64,000 nt of DNA from Paramagnetospirillum caucaseum (GTDB taxonomy: Bacteria > Pseudomonadota > Alphaproteobacteria > Rhodospirillales > Magnetospirillaceae), in assembly GCF_000342045.1 (NCBI RefSeq), contig NZ_AONQ01000002.1, positions 115,961-179,960 of the forward strand, given 5' to 3'. Positions 45,108 to 56,411 of the stretch are shown in pieces. The notes below the pieces were generated by a model. It worked only from the letters and a program-made list of their open reading frames with translations. It was not told the DNA's origin and made no database searches. A program made the translations under genes and the position numbers. Numbering within the stretch: position 1 is the first letter of the stretch; each line of letters begins with the position of its first letter.

Positions 45108-46978
45108 CCTTTGCCGCCGCCCTTGCCCGCAAGGACAGCGTCGCCCACCGGCTGATCACCCGCCTGGGCCTGGTGGGGCTTGCCCTGGCGGTGATCATCG
45201 CGGCGGGACTGGTCACCGCCGACTACCACATCGTCACCCAGCGGGCGGAAGAGCGCTTCCAGGAGATCGAGGCCGGCTATCTGGCCAGCCTGACGGAGAA
45301 CGTCTGGCTTCAGGACGACGAGCGGCTGGCCCAGCTGGTGGCCGGCATCCACCAGTTCCCCCACGTCCAGATGGTCCGCGTCACCGACGAGACCGGGGCC
45401 GTCCTGGCCGAAAGCGGCAGCCGCCAGGATGTGGACGAGGCAAGCAAATCCTACCCCCTCTCCCGGGCCTATTCGGGCCGGGAGCTGAATATCGGCCGTC
45501 TGGACGTCTCCATGAGCCGGACCAGGATGCTGCAGCCGGTCTTCCAGCGGGCCTGGATCCTGTTCCTGGCCAACATCGTCCTGATGGCGGGCATCCTGTC
45601 CACCCTCTACTGGCAGGTCTACAGGCTGGTCGCCCGCCCCCTGGCCCGCATGGCGGCCCATGTGCGCCACACGAACCTGGACAAGGCGGATTGGGAGATG
45701 CCGCTGGACAGCCCCGATGATGAATTGCGGGACCTGGCGGCGGCCTATACCGAAATGCGCCTGACCATCGACCGGAGCTACAGCGCCATCCAGTCACGGG
45801 AAGAACATCTGCGCATCCTGTTCGACAACTCCCCGGTCTCCTTGTGGGAGGAGGATTTCTCCAGGGTCAAGGCCGAGGTGGAATCGCTGCGCGGGCGGAT
45901 CGACGGCGGAATCGAGGACTATCTCGACATCCATCCCGACTTCATCGACCGCTGCGCCGCCCAGGTGGAGGTCATCAACGTCAATGCCGCCACCCTGGCG
46001 CTGCATAACGCCCCGGACCGGCGGGCGTTGCTCGGCAATCTGGAGAAGACCTTCACCCCCGCCTCGCGCCAGGCCTTCGCCCGCCAGATCGTCGCCATCT
46101 GGAACGGCGAGGTCCAGCTTTCCGTCGAAGGCGAAGTCAGGACCCTGGACGGCTTCCCGCGGGTGGTGGTGGTCCACTGGCGGGTTCCGCCCGGCCACGA
46201 GGAGCGGCTGGACCGGGTCCTGGTGGCGCTGGAGAACATTACCGACCGCAAGGCCGCCGAGCGGGCCCTGGCCGCCTCCATCGACAAGCTGGTCCGCACC
46301 AATCGGGACCTGGAGCGGATGACCGAAATCACCGCCCATGATTTGCAGGAGCCGGTACGCGGCATCGTCAGCTTCAGCCAGTTGCTGGACCGCCGCGTCG
46401 GCCGGACGCTGGATGCCGAAACCCATGAACTGCTCGACTACCTCGCCAAGGCGGGACAGCGCATGCAGGATCAGGTCCGCGGCCTGCTGGCCTATGCCCA
46501 GACGGCGCCGCAGGACGCCCCCGTCGAGCCCACCGGCCTGGGCGACGCCCTGCATCAGGCGCGGGCCGCATTGAGCGACGAGATCGGACAGAGCGGCGCC
46601 GTCATCGAGGCCGGGCCGCTGCCCCGCGTGCTGGGCAATGCCCGGATGCTGGCCGACCTGTTCACCCGACTGATCGACAACGGCCTGAAATTCACCAGGA
46701 CCGGTTCGCAGCCCCGCATCGAGATCACGGCGTACGCCGCCGACGGCGTGGTCGGCGTGGCCGTCACCGATCACGGCATCGGCATCCTGCCCTCCTATGC
46801 CGACGACGTGTTCCAGGTCTTCCGGCGGCTGCACGGCCCCGATGAATTTCCCGGCATCGGCATCGGCCTGGCCATCTGCCGCAAGATCGTCGAGCGCCTG
46901 GGCGGTCGCATCTGGATCGACACCTCGGTGATCGAAGGCTGCACCATCCGCTTCACCCTGCCCCAGGCACCGCAATAA
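45104..46978 (+). CDS. Membrane sensor histidine kinase (HAMP-PAS)
   Basis: A 624-residue kinase: TM1 (about 18-38), periplasmic sensor (about 40-145), TM2 (about 150-172), HAMP (about 173-230), PAS (about 240-385), dimerisation/phosphoacceptor helix with His in ITAHDLQEPVRGIVSF (about 407-422), and HATPase (about 500-620) with N-box LIDNGLKFT, DHGIGI and GIGIGLAICR. The AHDLQEPVR H-box is the phytochrome-like type. ATGA overlap with the solute-binding protein means translational coupling. No response regulator is adjacent. Confidence 0.92.
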   Translation: MTFAAALARKDSVAHRLITRLGLVGLALAVIIAAGLVTADYHIVTQRAEERFQEIEAGYLASLTENVWLQDDERLAQLVAGIHQFPHVQMVRVTDETGAVLAESGSRQDVDEASKSYPLSRAYSGRELNIGRLDVSMSRTRMLQPVFQRAWILFLANIVLMAGILSTLYWQVYRLVARPLARMAAHVRHTNLDKADWEMPLDSPDDELRDLAAAYTEMRLTIDRSYSAIQSREEHLRILFDNSPVSLWEEDFSRVKAEVESLRGRIDGGIEDYLDIHPDFIDRCAAQVEVINVNAATLALHNAPDRRALLGNLEKTFTPASRQAFARQIVAIWNGEVQLSVEGEVRTLDGFPRVVVVHWRVPPGHEERLDRVLVALENITDRKAAERALAASIDKLVRTNRDLERMTEITAHDLQEPVRGIVSFSQLLDRRVGRTLDAETHELLDYLAKAGQRMQDQVRGLLAYAQTAPQDAPVEPTGLGDALHQARAALSDEIGQSGAVIEAGPLPRVLGNARMLADLFTRLIDNGLKFTRTGSQPRIEITAYAADGVVGVAVTDHGIGILPSYADDVFQVFRRLHGPDEFPGIGIGLAICRKIVERLGGRIWIDTSVIEGCTIRFTLPQAPQ

Positions 46979-47013
46979 AAAAGGCGCCGCCAGCGGGGCG
47001 ACGCCCTTTTCAT
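46976..47013. terminator. Bidirectional terminator between kinase and cysNC
   Basis: AAAAAAGGCGCCGCC pairs imperfectly with GGGGCGACGCCCTTTT around a short loop. A-run on one side and T-run on the other serve both convergent genes. Confidence 0.75.
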
Positions 47014-47030
47014 CATACGGAACCCGGAGG

Positions 47031-48956
47031 CTACAGCCCCCAGCCGTTGGCCTGTTCGCGGGCCGACAGCGAGAAGGCGTTCTCGATGTAGCGCAGCAGG
47101 TCGGCGACGCTCTCATCGACGCTCTTGCCCTCGGTGGCCAGGGCCAGCTCCGGCAGGGCCGGCGCTTCGTAGGCCGAACCGATGCCGGTGAAGTAGCTGA
47201 TCTCGCCGGCGCGGGCCTTCTTGTACAGGCCCTTGGGATCACGGCGCTCGCACTCGTTCAGGCCGGTGGCGACGAACACCTCGTGGAAGGCGTCGGGGTT
47301 GATGGCGCGCACCTTCTCGCGGTCGGCGCGGAACGGCGAGATGAACGAGGTCACCACCACCATGCCGGCCTCGGCGAACAGATGGGCCACCTCGCCGACG
47401 CGGCGGATGTTCTCGGCGCGGTCGGGATCGGAGAAGCCGAGGTCGCCGCACAGGCCGGTGCGCACGTTGTCGCCGTCCAGCACGGTGACCTGCCAGCCCT
47501 TGAGGAACAGTTGGCGCTCCACCTCCATGGCGATGGTCGACTTGCCGGCCCCCGACAGGCCGGTCAGCCACACCACGCCGCCGCGATGGCCGTTGGCGAT
47601 GGCCCGCGTCTCGGAATCCACCTTGTGGGGCACCACGGTGACGTGGGACGAGCGCGAGCGCGCCTCCTCGGACGGGGTCTCGGCGATGACGCCGCCGCCG
47701 ACGATGTCGTAGCCCTCGACCAGCACGAAGCGGCCCAGGCGGGGATTGTCGACGAACGAATCGTGGGCGATGGGCGACTTGGCCCGGAACACCACCTCGG
47801 CCACGGCGTTGCGCGCCACTTCGCTGCCCTGGTGGTTGGCCAGGTCTTCCACGTCGATGACCCGCTCGATGGCCACCACGTCGACCACATGCTCGGCGGT
47901 GGCCAGCTTCAGCTTGTAGCGCGAGCCCACCTTGAGCGGCCCCCGGCCCAGCCAGAAGACGCGGGCCTTGAGGTCGTGGGACTGGTGGGGGAGGTGATGC
48001 TCCAGGCTGGCGACGTTGCCGCGCTCGACGAAGATCTGCTCGTCCAGCGTGATGCCCACCGACTGGCCGGCCCCGGCCGACACCGAGGCCAGGGAATTGC
48101 CCCAGGTCTCGATGGTGGCAATCTTGGCCATCTTGCCCGACGGCGAGAACACCAGGGTATCGCCCACCTTGAGGCGGCCGGATTCGATGCGCCCGGCGAT
48201 GATGCGGCGCTCGTCGAACTTGTAGACGTCCTGCACCGGCAGGCGGAGCGCCAGATCGGTGAGCGGCTTGGCCGGCTCGAAGCGGTCCAGCGCGCCGAGC
48301 ACGCTGGGGCCCGTGTACCAGGGAGTCTCGGCGGCGATAGAGGCGATGTTGGCGCCCGAGCGGGCCGCCACCGGGATGACGTAGGTGGGTTCGACGCCGA
48401 TGGAGTTGAGATAGGCGACGATCTCGGCCTTCACCTCCTCGAAGCGGTCTTGCGAGAAGTCCACCAGGTCCATCTTGTTGACCGCCACGGCGATCTGGCG
48501 CAGGCCGAGCAGATGCAGCAGATAGCCGTGGCGGCGCGACTGCTCCTGCACGCCCTCGTGGGCGTCGATGACCAGCACGGCGGCCTCGGCCGACGCGGCG
48601 CCCGACACCATGTTCTTCAGGAATTCCTTGTGGCCGGGGGCGTCGATGATGACGTAGGGCCGGGCCTCGGTGCGAAAGCGGATCTGGGCGGTATCGATGG
48701 TGATACCCTGGTCGCGCTCGGCCTGCAGGGCGTCCATGACGAAGGCCCATTCGAAGGGCATGCCGCGCTTGTCGCAGACTTCCTTCAGGTACTCGACCTT
48801 GCCCTCGGGCAGGGCGCCGGTCTCGTTGAGGATGCGGCCCACCAGGGTGGACTTGCCGTGGTCGACGTGGCCGACCACGACGATCTTCATGGGGGAAGCG
48901 TTCTGGGACACGGAAACCTCGGGGCTGATCTTACGGGCGGTTGCGGTGTTGCTCAT
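47031..48956 (-). CDS. cysNC: Sulfate adenylyltransferase large subunit / APS kinase fusion
   Basis: With CysD this GTPase drives ATP + sulfate to APS, and its C-terminal domain phosphorylates APS to PAPS. The 641-residue product has an EF-Tu-like GTPase (about 22-240: [25 protein letters not shown]), two beta-barrels (about 245-435), and APS kinase (about 455-625) with GLSGAGKST and the conserved DGDNVRTGL. Frames run through without interruption. It lies 18 bp behind cysD. Confidence 0.96.
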   Translation of the reverse strand: MSNTATARKISPEVSVSQNASPMKIVVVGHVDHGKSTLVGRILNETGALPEGKVEYLKEVCDKRGMPFEWAFVMDALQAERDQGITIDTAQIRFRTEARPYVIIDAPGHKEFLKNMVSGAASAEAAVLVIDAHEGVQEQSRRHGYLLHLLGLRQIAVAVNKMDLVDFSQDRFEEVKAEIVAYLNSIGVEPTYVIPVAARSGANIASIAAETPWYTGPSVLGALDRFEPAKPLTDLALRLPVQDVYKFDERRIIAGRIESGRLKVGDTLVFSPSGKMAKIATIETWGNSLASVSAGAGQSVGITLDEQIFVERGNVASLEHHLPHQSHDLKARVFWLGRGPLKVGSRYKLKLATAEHVVDVVAIERVIDVEDLANHQGSEVARNAVAEVVFRAKSPIAHDSFVDNPRLGRFVLVEGYDIVGGGVIAETPSEEARSRSSHVTVVPHKVDSETRAIANGHRGGVVWLTGLSGAGKSTIAMEVERQLFLKGWQVTVLDGDNVRTGLCGDLGFSDPDRAENIRRVGEVAHLFAEAGMVVVTSFISPFRADREKVRAINPDAFHEVFVATGLNECERRDPKGLYKKARAGEISYFTGIGSAYEAPALPELALATEGKSVDESVADLLRYIENAFSLSAREQANGWGL

Positions 48957-48974
48957 GATCCTTGGGTCCCTCGC

Positions 48975-49775
48975 TCACATATAGCCGCCGGCGCGCAGAC
49001 GCTCGAAGGCGTCCTCGGATTCCTTGTCCTGGGCGCGGCCCGAACGTTCGGAAATCTTGGTGGTCTCCAGTTCCTCGATGATCTCGGCCACCGTCGAGGC
49101 GGTGGACGCCACCGAACCGGTGCAGGGCGCGCAGCCCAAGCTGCGGTAGCGCCGCCCGTCCCTGGCGAAGTAGAGGTCGACCATGGGGATGTTCTCGCGC
49201 TCGATATAGCGCCAGACGTCCAGTTCGGACCACGCCAGCAGCGGATGGATGCGCAGATGGGTGCCCGGCGCGAAATCGGTCTTGAACTGGTCCCAGAACT
49301 CGGGCGGCTGGTCCTTGAAATCCCACTCGGCCGACTGGTTGCGCGGGCTGAAGACGCGTTCCTTGGCCCGCGTGCCCTCCTCGTCGCGGCGGATGCCGGC
49401 GATGACGCCGGTGAAGCCATGGCTCGCCAGAAGGGCCTTCAGGCCCTCGGTCTTGAGCGCGGTGCAGCACTCGACGCGGCCGTTGTGCGGCCCCATGCCG
49501 GCGGCCAGGGCCTCGGTGTTCTCGCCGACGATCAGCGGCAGGTTCCATTCCTTGGCGACCCGGTCGCGGAACTCGATCATCTCGGGGATCTTGTGCTTGG
49601 TGTCCACATGCAGCACGGGGAACGGCACATGGCCGAAGAACGCCTTGCGGGCCAGCCACAGCATGACGTTGGAATCCTTGCCGATCGACCACAGCATGGC
49701 GATCTTGTCGAGGCGATTGAAGGCCTCGCGCAGGATGTAGATGGATTGGCTCTCCAAGGCGTCGAGATCGTTCAT
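48975..49775 (-). CDS. cysD: Sulfate adenylyltransferase small subunit
   Basis: CysD is the N-type ATP pyrophosphatase that activates sulfate to APS. The 266-residue product has the PP-loop in [16 protein letters not shown] (about 28-43), the helix [37 protein letters not shown], and [16 protein letters not shown] 49775 is taken; an ATG two codons upstream sits almost on the AAGAG ribosome site. It follows cysH by 26 bp. Confidence 0.95.
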   Translation of the reverse strand: MNDLDALESQSIYILREAFNRLDKIAMLWSIGKDSNVMLWLARKAFFGHVPFPVLHVDTKHKIPEMIEFRDRVAKEWNLPLIVGENTEALAAGMGPHNGRVECCTALKTEGLKALLASHGFTGVIAGIRRDEEGTRAKERVFSPRNQSAEWDFKDQPPEFWDQFKTDFAPGTHLRIHPLLAWSELDVWRYIERENIPMVDLYFARDGRRYRSLGCAPCTGSVASTASTVAEIIEELETTKISERSGRAQDKESEDAFERLRAGGYM

Positions 49776-49801
49776 GATCATCTCTTTTTGTCTTTCCGCG
49801 T

Positions 49802-50499
49802 TCAGATCCCGGCGCCGTCGAGGCCCAGGGACAGGGTATGAATGCCGCATTCGCTCTTGCCCTTGCCGGCCCAGCGCCCGGCGCGGGCGGGCTGGCCGGG
49901 ATCGACCGGACGGGTACACGGCCAACAGCCGATGGAGCGGTAGTTGCTCGCCACCAGGGGATGGCGCGGCAGGTTGCGCTTGACGAAATAGGCCTCGATG
50001 GCCGCGGCACTCCAATTGGCCAGAGGGCTGACCTTCACCACGCCACCACCGTTCTCGATGGTGGCGAGGTGCTCGCGCTCGAAGCCATGGGCCCGCTTGC
50101 GCCCGTCCACCAGGGCCTCGTAGCCGGCGACGGCGCGGGCCAGGGGGCGCACCTTGCGCAGTTCGCAGCAGCGGTCGGGATCATCCCGCCACAATTCCTC
50201 GGCCAGATGCAGTTCCTCTTCATTGGGACGGACCACCACCACGTTGGAAAGGCCCAGGCGGCGCTCCAACTGGTAGCGGTACTCGATGGTCTCGTCGAAC
50301 AGCTCGTTGGTATCGAGGAAGATCACCGGGGTGGCCGGATCGACCTCCGCGACCAGATCGAGCAGCACCGCCGATTCCGCCCCGAAGGACGAGGTCACCG
50401 CGACGCGCCCGGCCAGATCGCCCTTGATCAGGGCGGCAAGAAGCTCCTTGCCGTCCAGATGGCCGTACCGGCGGATCAGATGCTCCACGTCCAGGGACA

Positions 50500-50500
<1 letters not shown>
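49802..50500 (-). CDS. cysH: APS/PAPS reductase, [4Fe-4S] type
   Basis: This enzyme reduces activated sulfate to sulfite. The 232-residue product has the PP-loop region [17 protein letters not shown] (about 33-49). The four cysteines that bind a [4Fe-4S] cluster are RCCELRK (about 109-115) and GCWPC (about 192-196); the catalytic Cys is in SECGIH. This cluster is typical of reductases that take APS directly, so APS is the likely substrate although CysNC can also make PAPS. Its ATG overlaps the cysI stop by 1 bp (TGATG). Confidence 0.93.
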
Positions 50501-52596
<2,096 letters not shown>

Positions 52597-52748
52597 GACA
52601 GGCCCTCTTGCTGATTTACACGTAAATATGTGTGCGATCTCGATGAACTACGGTGTACCCCACATTTCACGCCAAGGTCAACATTTTTCTGTGTACATTA
52701 ACTCTATTATGCACTAGCTTTTATGTAGTTTCTTCTTCGGAGCCTTCC
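52597..52748. promoter_or_regulatory. Divergent control region of cysI operon and rhodanese
   Basis: This 152-bp region is strongly AT-rich against its surroundings. ACAC-N7-TGTGT (52618-52633) is an inverted repeat 22 bp ahead of the cysI start. A TTGACC on the minus strand (52676-52681) is a -35 candidate with only a weak -10. TATTAT near 52702 is a -10 candidate for the rhodanese gene. A sulfur-responsive regulator binding here is inference. Confidence 0.4.
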
Positions 52749-53183
52749 ATGACCCAGCCGTCCACCCCCGGTTACGCCGGTGAAATCACTCCCGCCGAAG
52801 CCTGGGAACGCCTCGCTTCCGACCCCTCCGCCAAGGTCATCGACGTCCGCACCCAGGCGGAATGGTCGTTCGTCGGCGTCCCCGATCTGTCGCCGGTGGG
52901 CAAGCAGGTGCTGCTGGTCTCGTGGCAGGTCTTCCCGACCATGGCCCGCAACGACGCCTTCGCCGCCCAGGTCGAAGCTCATGGCGTGAGAAAGGACGAC
53001 ACCCTGCTGCTCCTGTGCCGCTCGGGGGTGCGTTCGCGCGCCGCCGCCGAATTGCTGACCCAGTTGGGCTATACCGCCGCCTGGAACGTCACCGACGGGT
53101 TCGAGGGCCCCCATGACGCCGCCAAGCATCGCGGCGCGATGGCGGGCTGGAAAGCCTCGGGCCTGCCCTGGGCCCAAGGTTGA
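52749..53183 (+). CDS. Rhodanese-like sulfurtransferase
   Basis: A 144-residue single rhodanese domain. The active-site loop reads CRSGVRSR (about 96-103), with the persulfide-carrying Cys first; the domain begins with KVIDVRTQAEWSFVGVP. Rhodaneses move sulfane sulfur to acceptors. Divergence from the sulfite-reductase operon through a shared control region points to a role in sulfur assimilation or in detoxifying its intermediates. Confidence 0.92.
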   Translation: MTQPSTPGYAGEITPAEAWERLASDPSAKVIDVRTQAEWSFVGVPDLSPVGKQVLLVSWQVFPTMARNDAFAAQVEAHGVRKDDTLLLLCRSGVRSRAAAELLTQLGYTAAWNVTDGFEGPHDAAKHRGAMAGWKASGLPWAQG

Positions 53184-53322
53184 CGAGTTGTAATAATTCC
53201 GTACAACGCCGCTGTTGCCCGTTGACACCCGGGCCGATTGGATCGATATCGAGTCATGCTGGAGGGGCGCCCCCTCCGCCAACGGTTTTGTTCGCCCGTC
53301 TTTGCGGGCCAGAGGTCTTACG

Positions 53323-54933
53323 GTGTTGTCGTCGCGCCCGCTGCTTTTCTCGCTGACCATGGGTCTGGCCGTCCTCGGCTGGGAGCCGGCCGTGCAGGCC
53401 CAATCCGCCGCAGAAACCCAGCGCCGGCTCGATGCCGCCATCGCCGCCGCCCCGCTGGCCGAGCCCACCCCCGAGGGCAAGGCGCTGCGCGACTTCTATC
53501 GCGGGCGCCAGGGCCAGGCCGCCTGGACCGGCGCCGCCGCCGAGACCCTGCTGCGCGACACCCGCGCCCTGGCGGCGGCCCAGGGTCTCGACCCCGCCAC
53601 CTACGCCCTGCCCAATGCCGGCAACGACCTGGACGGCGACGTGCTGGTCAGCGCCGCCCTGCTGCGCTTCGGCCGCGACCTGTCCATCGGCGCGGTGCTG
53701 CCCGCCCGCAACGTGGGCGGCTTCGGCGCCGAGACGCGGGGCGATTTCGACGGCGTCCGCTTCCTCAGGGCGCTGGCCGAGGGCAAGCCCCTGGCCGAGC
53801 AGACCGAGACGGCCACTCCCCATTATGTCGGCTATGCCCGCCTGCGCGAGGGGCTGGAAAAGGCCCGCGCCATCGCCGCCGCCGGCGGCTGGCCCACCCT
53901 TCCGGCCGGCGACAAGCTGGCGCCGGGTGAGACCGACGAGCGCGTGCCGGTGCTGCGCCGCCGCCTGATCGCCTCGGGCGATCTCGCGGCGGACCTGGCC
54001 GAGGGCGCCACCTATGACGGCCCGCTGGTCGAGGGGGTGAAGCGCTTCCAGCTCCGCCACGGCCTCGACCCCGACGGCGTGGTGGGCGGCAGGACGCTGG
54101 CCCATCTCAACGTCCCCGCCGAGTCCCGCGCCCGGCAGATCGCCGTCAACCTGGAACGCTGGCGCTGGATGCCCCGCTCGTTCGGGCGCCACCACATCGC
54201 GGTCAATATCGCCGCCCAGCAGATGGAAGTGGTCGAGGACGGCAACGTCGCCATGACCATGCGGGTGGTGGTGGGCGACATCAAGCATCCGACGCCCAGC
54301 ATGAACACCACCATGAGTTCGGTGGTGCTCAACCCCGCCTGGCGGGTGCCGACCAGCATCGCCAACAAGGAAATCCTGCCCAAGTTGCGCAAGGACCCCA
54401 ACTATCTGGCCACCAGCAACCTGCAGATCGTCGACTATCCCGAGGGCAGCCCGGTATCGGCGGGGGACGGCGTCGATTGGAACGCCATCGGCAAGAAGTT
54501 CCCCTACCGCCTGCGCCAGCCGCCGGGACCGGACAACGCCCTGGGCCAGTTGAAGTTCAACCTGACCGATTCCGACGACATCTACATGCACGACACCAAC
54601 AACCGGAAGGTCTTCGGCCGCTCGTACCGGGCGCTGTCCCACGGCTGCGTGCGGCTGGAACGGCCGGTGGAACTGGGCGAACTGCTGCTGGGCGCGCGCT
54701 GGCAGGGCAGGCTGGCCGACAACATCGCCGCCAACAAGTCCACCCGCACCCTGATGCTCGAACGGACCGTTCCGGTCTATATGATGTATTGGACCGCCTG
54801 GGCCGACGAGAACGGAATTCTCCACTTCCGCGACGACCTCTATGGCCATGACCGGCGGCTGACGACCGCGCTGGATCGTGCCCGCGCCCCGGCCACGCGT
54901 CCCCTGTCGGGCCGCACCGCCGGCACCTCCTGA
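53323..54933 (+). CDS. L,D-transpeptidase (YcbB/LdtD type)
   Basis: A 536-residue periplasmic enzyme that makes 3-3 peptidoglycan crosslinks or attaches lipoprotein. Signal peptide about 1-26 (ending AVQAQS); scaffold region about 40-200; PG_binding_1 domain about 205-265 (GVKRFQLRHGLDPDGVVGG); YkuD catalytic domain about 290-470 with SHGCVRLERP. GTG 53323, preceded by AGAGG, gives a proper signal peptide; the first ATG in frame (53359) would cut into it, and a farther TTG (53215) adds a non-conserved stretch. Confidence 0.88.
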   Translation: MLSSRPLLFSLTMGLAVLGWEPAVQAQSAAETQRRLDAAIAAAPLAEPTPEGKALRDFYRGRQGQAAWTGAAAETLLRDTRALAAAQGLDPATYALPNAGNDLDGDVLVSAALLRFGRDLSIGAVLPARNVGGFGAETRGDFDGVRFLRALAEGKPLAEQTETATPHYVGYARLREGLEKARAIAAAGGWPTLPAGDKLAPGETDERVPVLRRRLIASGDLAADLAEGATYDGPLVEGVKRFQLRHGLDPDGVVGGRTLAHLNVPAESRARQIAVNLERWRWMPRSFGRHHIAVNIAAQQMEVVEDGNVAMTMRVVVGDIKHPTPSMNTTMSSVVLNPAWRVPTSIANKEILPKLRKDPNYLATSNLQIVDYPEGSPVSAGDGVDWNAIGKKFPYRLRQPPGPDNALGQLKFNLTDSDDIYMHDTNNRKVFGRSYRALSHGCVRLERPVELGELLLGARWQGRLADNIAANKSTRTLMLERTVPVYMMYWTAWADENGILHFRDDLYGHDRRLTTALDRARAPATRPLSGRTAGTS

Positions 54934-55049
54934 CCACCCCGCACCTACCCGGAAACGGGACCAAGGGGTAGTTGACTCCCGCCCGCCCCAAAATGGTAAT
55001 AAGGTTTCCGCCCGAGGGGGAGAGCCTCGGACACAGGGACGGAGGGGGA

Positions 55050-55598
55050 ATGTTCGATAAGGCGAAGAGCCGGCGTGGCTTCCTGGGGCTCGGTCTGGGC
55101 GCCGCGGCCACCCTGGTGGTCAGCAATCCGGTCGAGGCCGCCATCCGCCGCCTGCCGGAGCGCCATATCCACCTCTACAACACCCATACGGGCGAATCGC
55201 TGAAAAGCGTGTATTGGGCCGAGGGCCACTACCAGACCAAGTCCATCGCCCAGATCAGCCGCTTCCTGCGCGATCACCGCAACAATCAGGTCCACCCCAT
55301 CGATCCCAAGCTGCTCGACATGATGAATTCGGTCCAGCGCAAGGTCGGCGCCAAGGGGCCGATCCACATCATCTGCGGCTATCGCTCGCCGGTCACCAAC
55401 GCCGTCATGGCCTCGCACAGCGGCGGCGTCGCCACCCAGTCCCTGCACACCCTGGGCAAGGCGGTGGACATCCGGCTGCCCGGCCACGCCACCCGCCACG
55501 TGGGCAGGGCCGCCCTGTCGCTGAAGGGCGGCGGCGTCGGCGTCTATCCCGAATCCGATTTCGTCCACATCGACACCGGCCGCGTCCGGACCTGGTAG
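55050..55598 (+). CDS. Tat-exported DUF882/M15-like murein peptidase
   Basis: A 182-residue protein of the YcbK/DUF882 group. Twin-arginine signal SRRGFLGLGLGAAATL (about 7-22) predicts folded export by Tat. The zinc ligands of the M15 fold are visible in SLHTLGKAVDIRL (His and Asp, about 130-142) and DFVHIDTG (about 170-177). Such enzymes cut peptidoglycan peptides. It directly follows the L,D-transpeptidase, a frequent pairing in alphaproteobacteria. GGAGGGGGA precedes ATG 55050. Confidence 0.9.
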   Translation: MFDKAKSRRGFLGLGLGAAATLVVSNPVEAAIRRLPERHIHLYNTHTGESLKSVYWAEGHYQTKSIAQISRFLRDHRNNQVHPIDPKLLDMMNSVQRKVGAKGPIHIICGYRSPVTNAVMASHSGGVATQSLHTLGKAVDIRLPGHATRHVGRAALSLKGGGVGVYPESDFVHIDTGRVRTW

Positions 55599-55607
55599 GG
55601 AAGCGCC

Positions 55608-56270
55608 CTACTTCCCCTTGCGGCCCTCGAGCAGCGGCCTGAGGCTTTCCACCGCCTGGATCACCTTGTCCGGCGGCACCTGACGCAGGTCGAAGCCGAA
55701 CCAGCCCTTGGGCAGGTCGAACACCTGGCGGTCCACCGGCCCGACCCTGACCTCCGACAGCGTCATCTCCACCGGCGAATCGTCGCCATCGGTGCTGTTC
55801 AGCACGCCGACCGCCTTGACCACGATGCCTTCGCGGCTGGTCCAGATGTCACCGGTGAAGCCGCCCTTGGGGCCCTCGGCCCGGGTCTTCCAGCGGGTGG
55901 CCTTGAGCCCGGCCACGGTCTCGTCGCGCAGACGGGTGCAGGTGGCCTGCCAGGCCTCCAACCCGCCGACCATGCCGGCGGCGGCCCGCAGCGACAGCCC
56001 CACATACCACTTGCCGGACAGCCCCAGGAGAGTGGCGGTATCGGCTTTGCGGTCGATCAGCACCCCCTGGCCGCCGCCGGTGGTGGCGACCTCGCGCCGC
56101 TCCAGGCCCGGCATGTGCCAGACCCGGCCGTGATAGGTGCCGCGCGGCGAACTGACCGAAAAGGCGGCGGTGTAGGAGACCGGCGCGTCCAGCAGGTCGA
56201 GGGCCGGTTCGGCCGCCCAAGCAGGGAAACCACAGGCCAGGGTGAGCAACAAGGCGATGAGATGGCGCAC
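55608..56270 (-). CDS. Periplasmic protein of unknown function
   Basis: A 220-residue product with a signal peptide (about 1-18, ending PAWAAEP) and a beta-rich body: repeated short strands such as YTAAFSVSSPRGTYHGRVW and GFTGDIWTSREGIVVKAVGV suggest a LolA- or DUF4412-like half-barrel. The start is GTG 56270 behind GAGGA; no ATG lies between the upstream region and the signal peptide. It converges with the M15-like gene. Binding of lipid or another hydrophobic ligand is only a fold-based guess. Confidence 0.65.
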   Translation of the reverse strand: MRHLIALLLTLACGFPAWAAEPALDLLDAPVSYTAAFSVSSPRGTYHGRVWHMPGLERREVATTGGGQGVLIDRKADTATLLGLSGKWYVGLSLRAAAGMVGGLEAWQATCTRLRDETVAGLKATRWKTRAEGPKGGFTGDIWTSREGIVVKAVGVLNSTDGDDSPVEMTLSEVRVGPVDRQVFDLPKGWFGFDLRQVPPDKVIQAVESLRPLLEGRKGK

Positions 56271-56411
56271 GGAATCCTCGCTGACGATCGGCGGCCAGAG
56301 GAAAGCACGGGCATGCTCCCGGCTCAAGGGCCACAACGGCCGGGCGGGAACAATCCGGTTGCACCCTCCCCCATGCACCGTATCATCATCGGCAGGCATG
56401 GGGAGGACACG

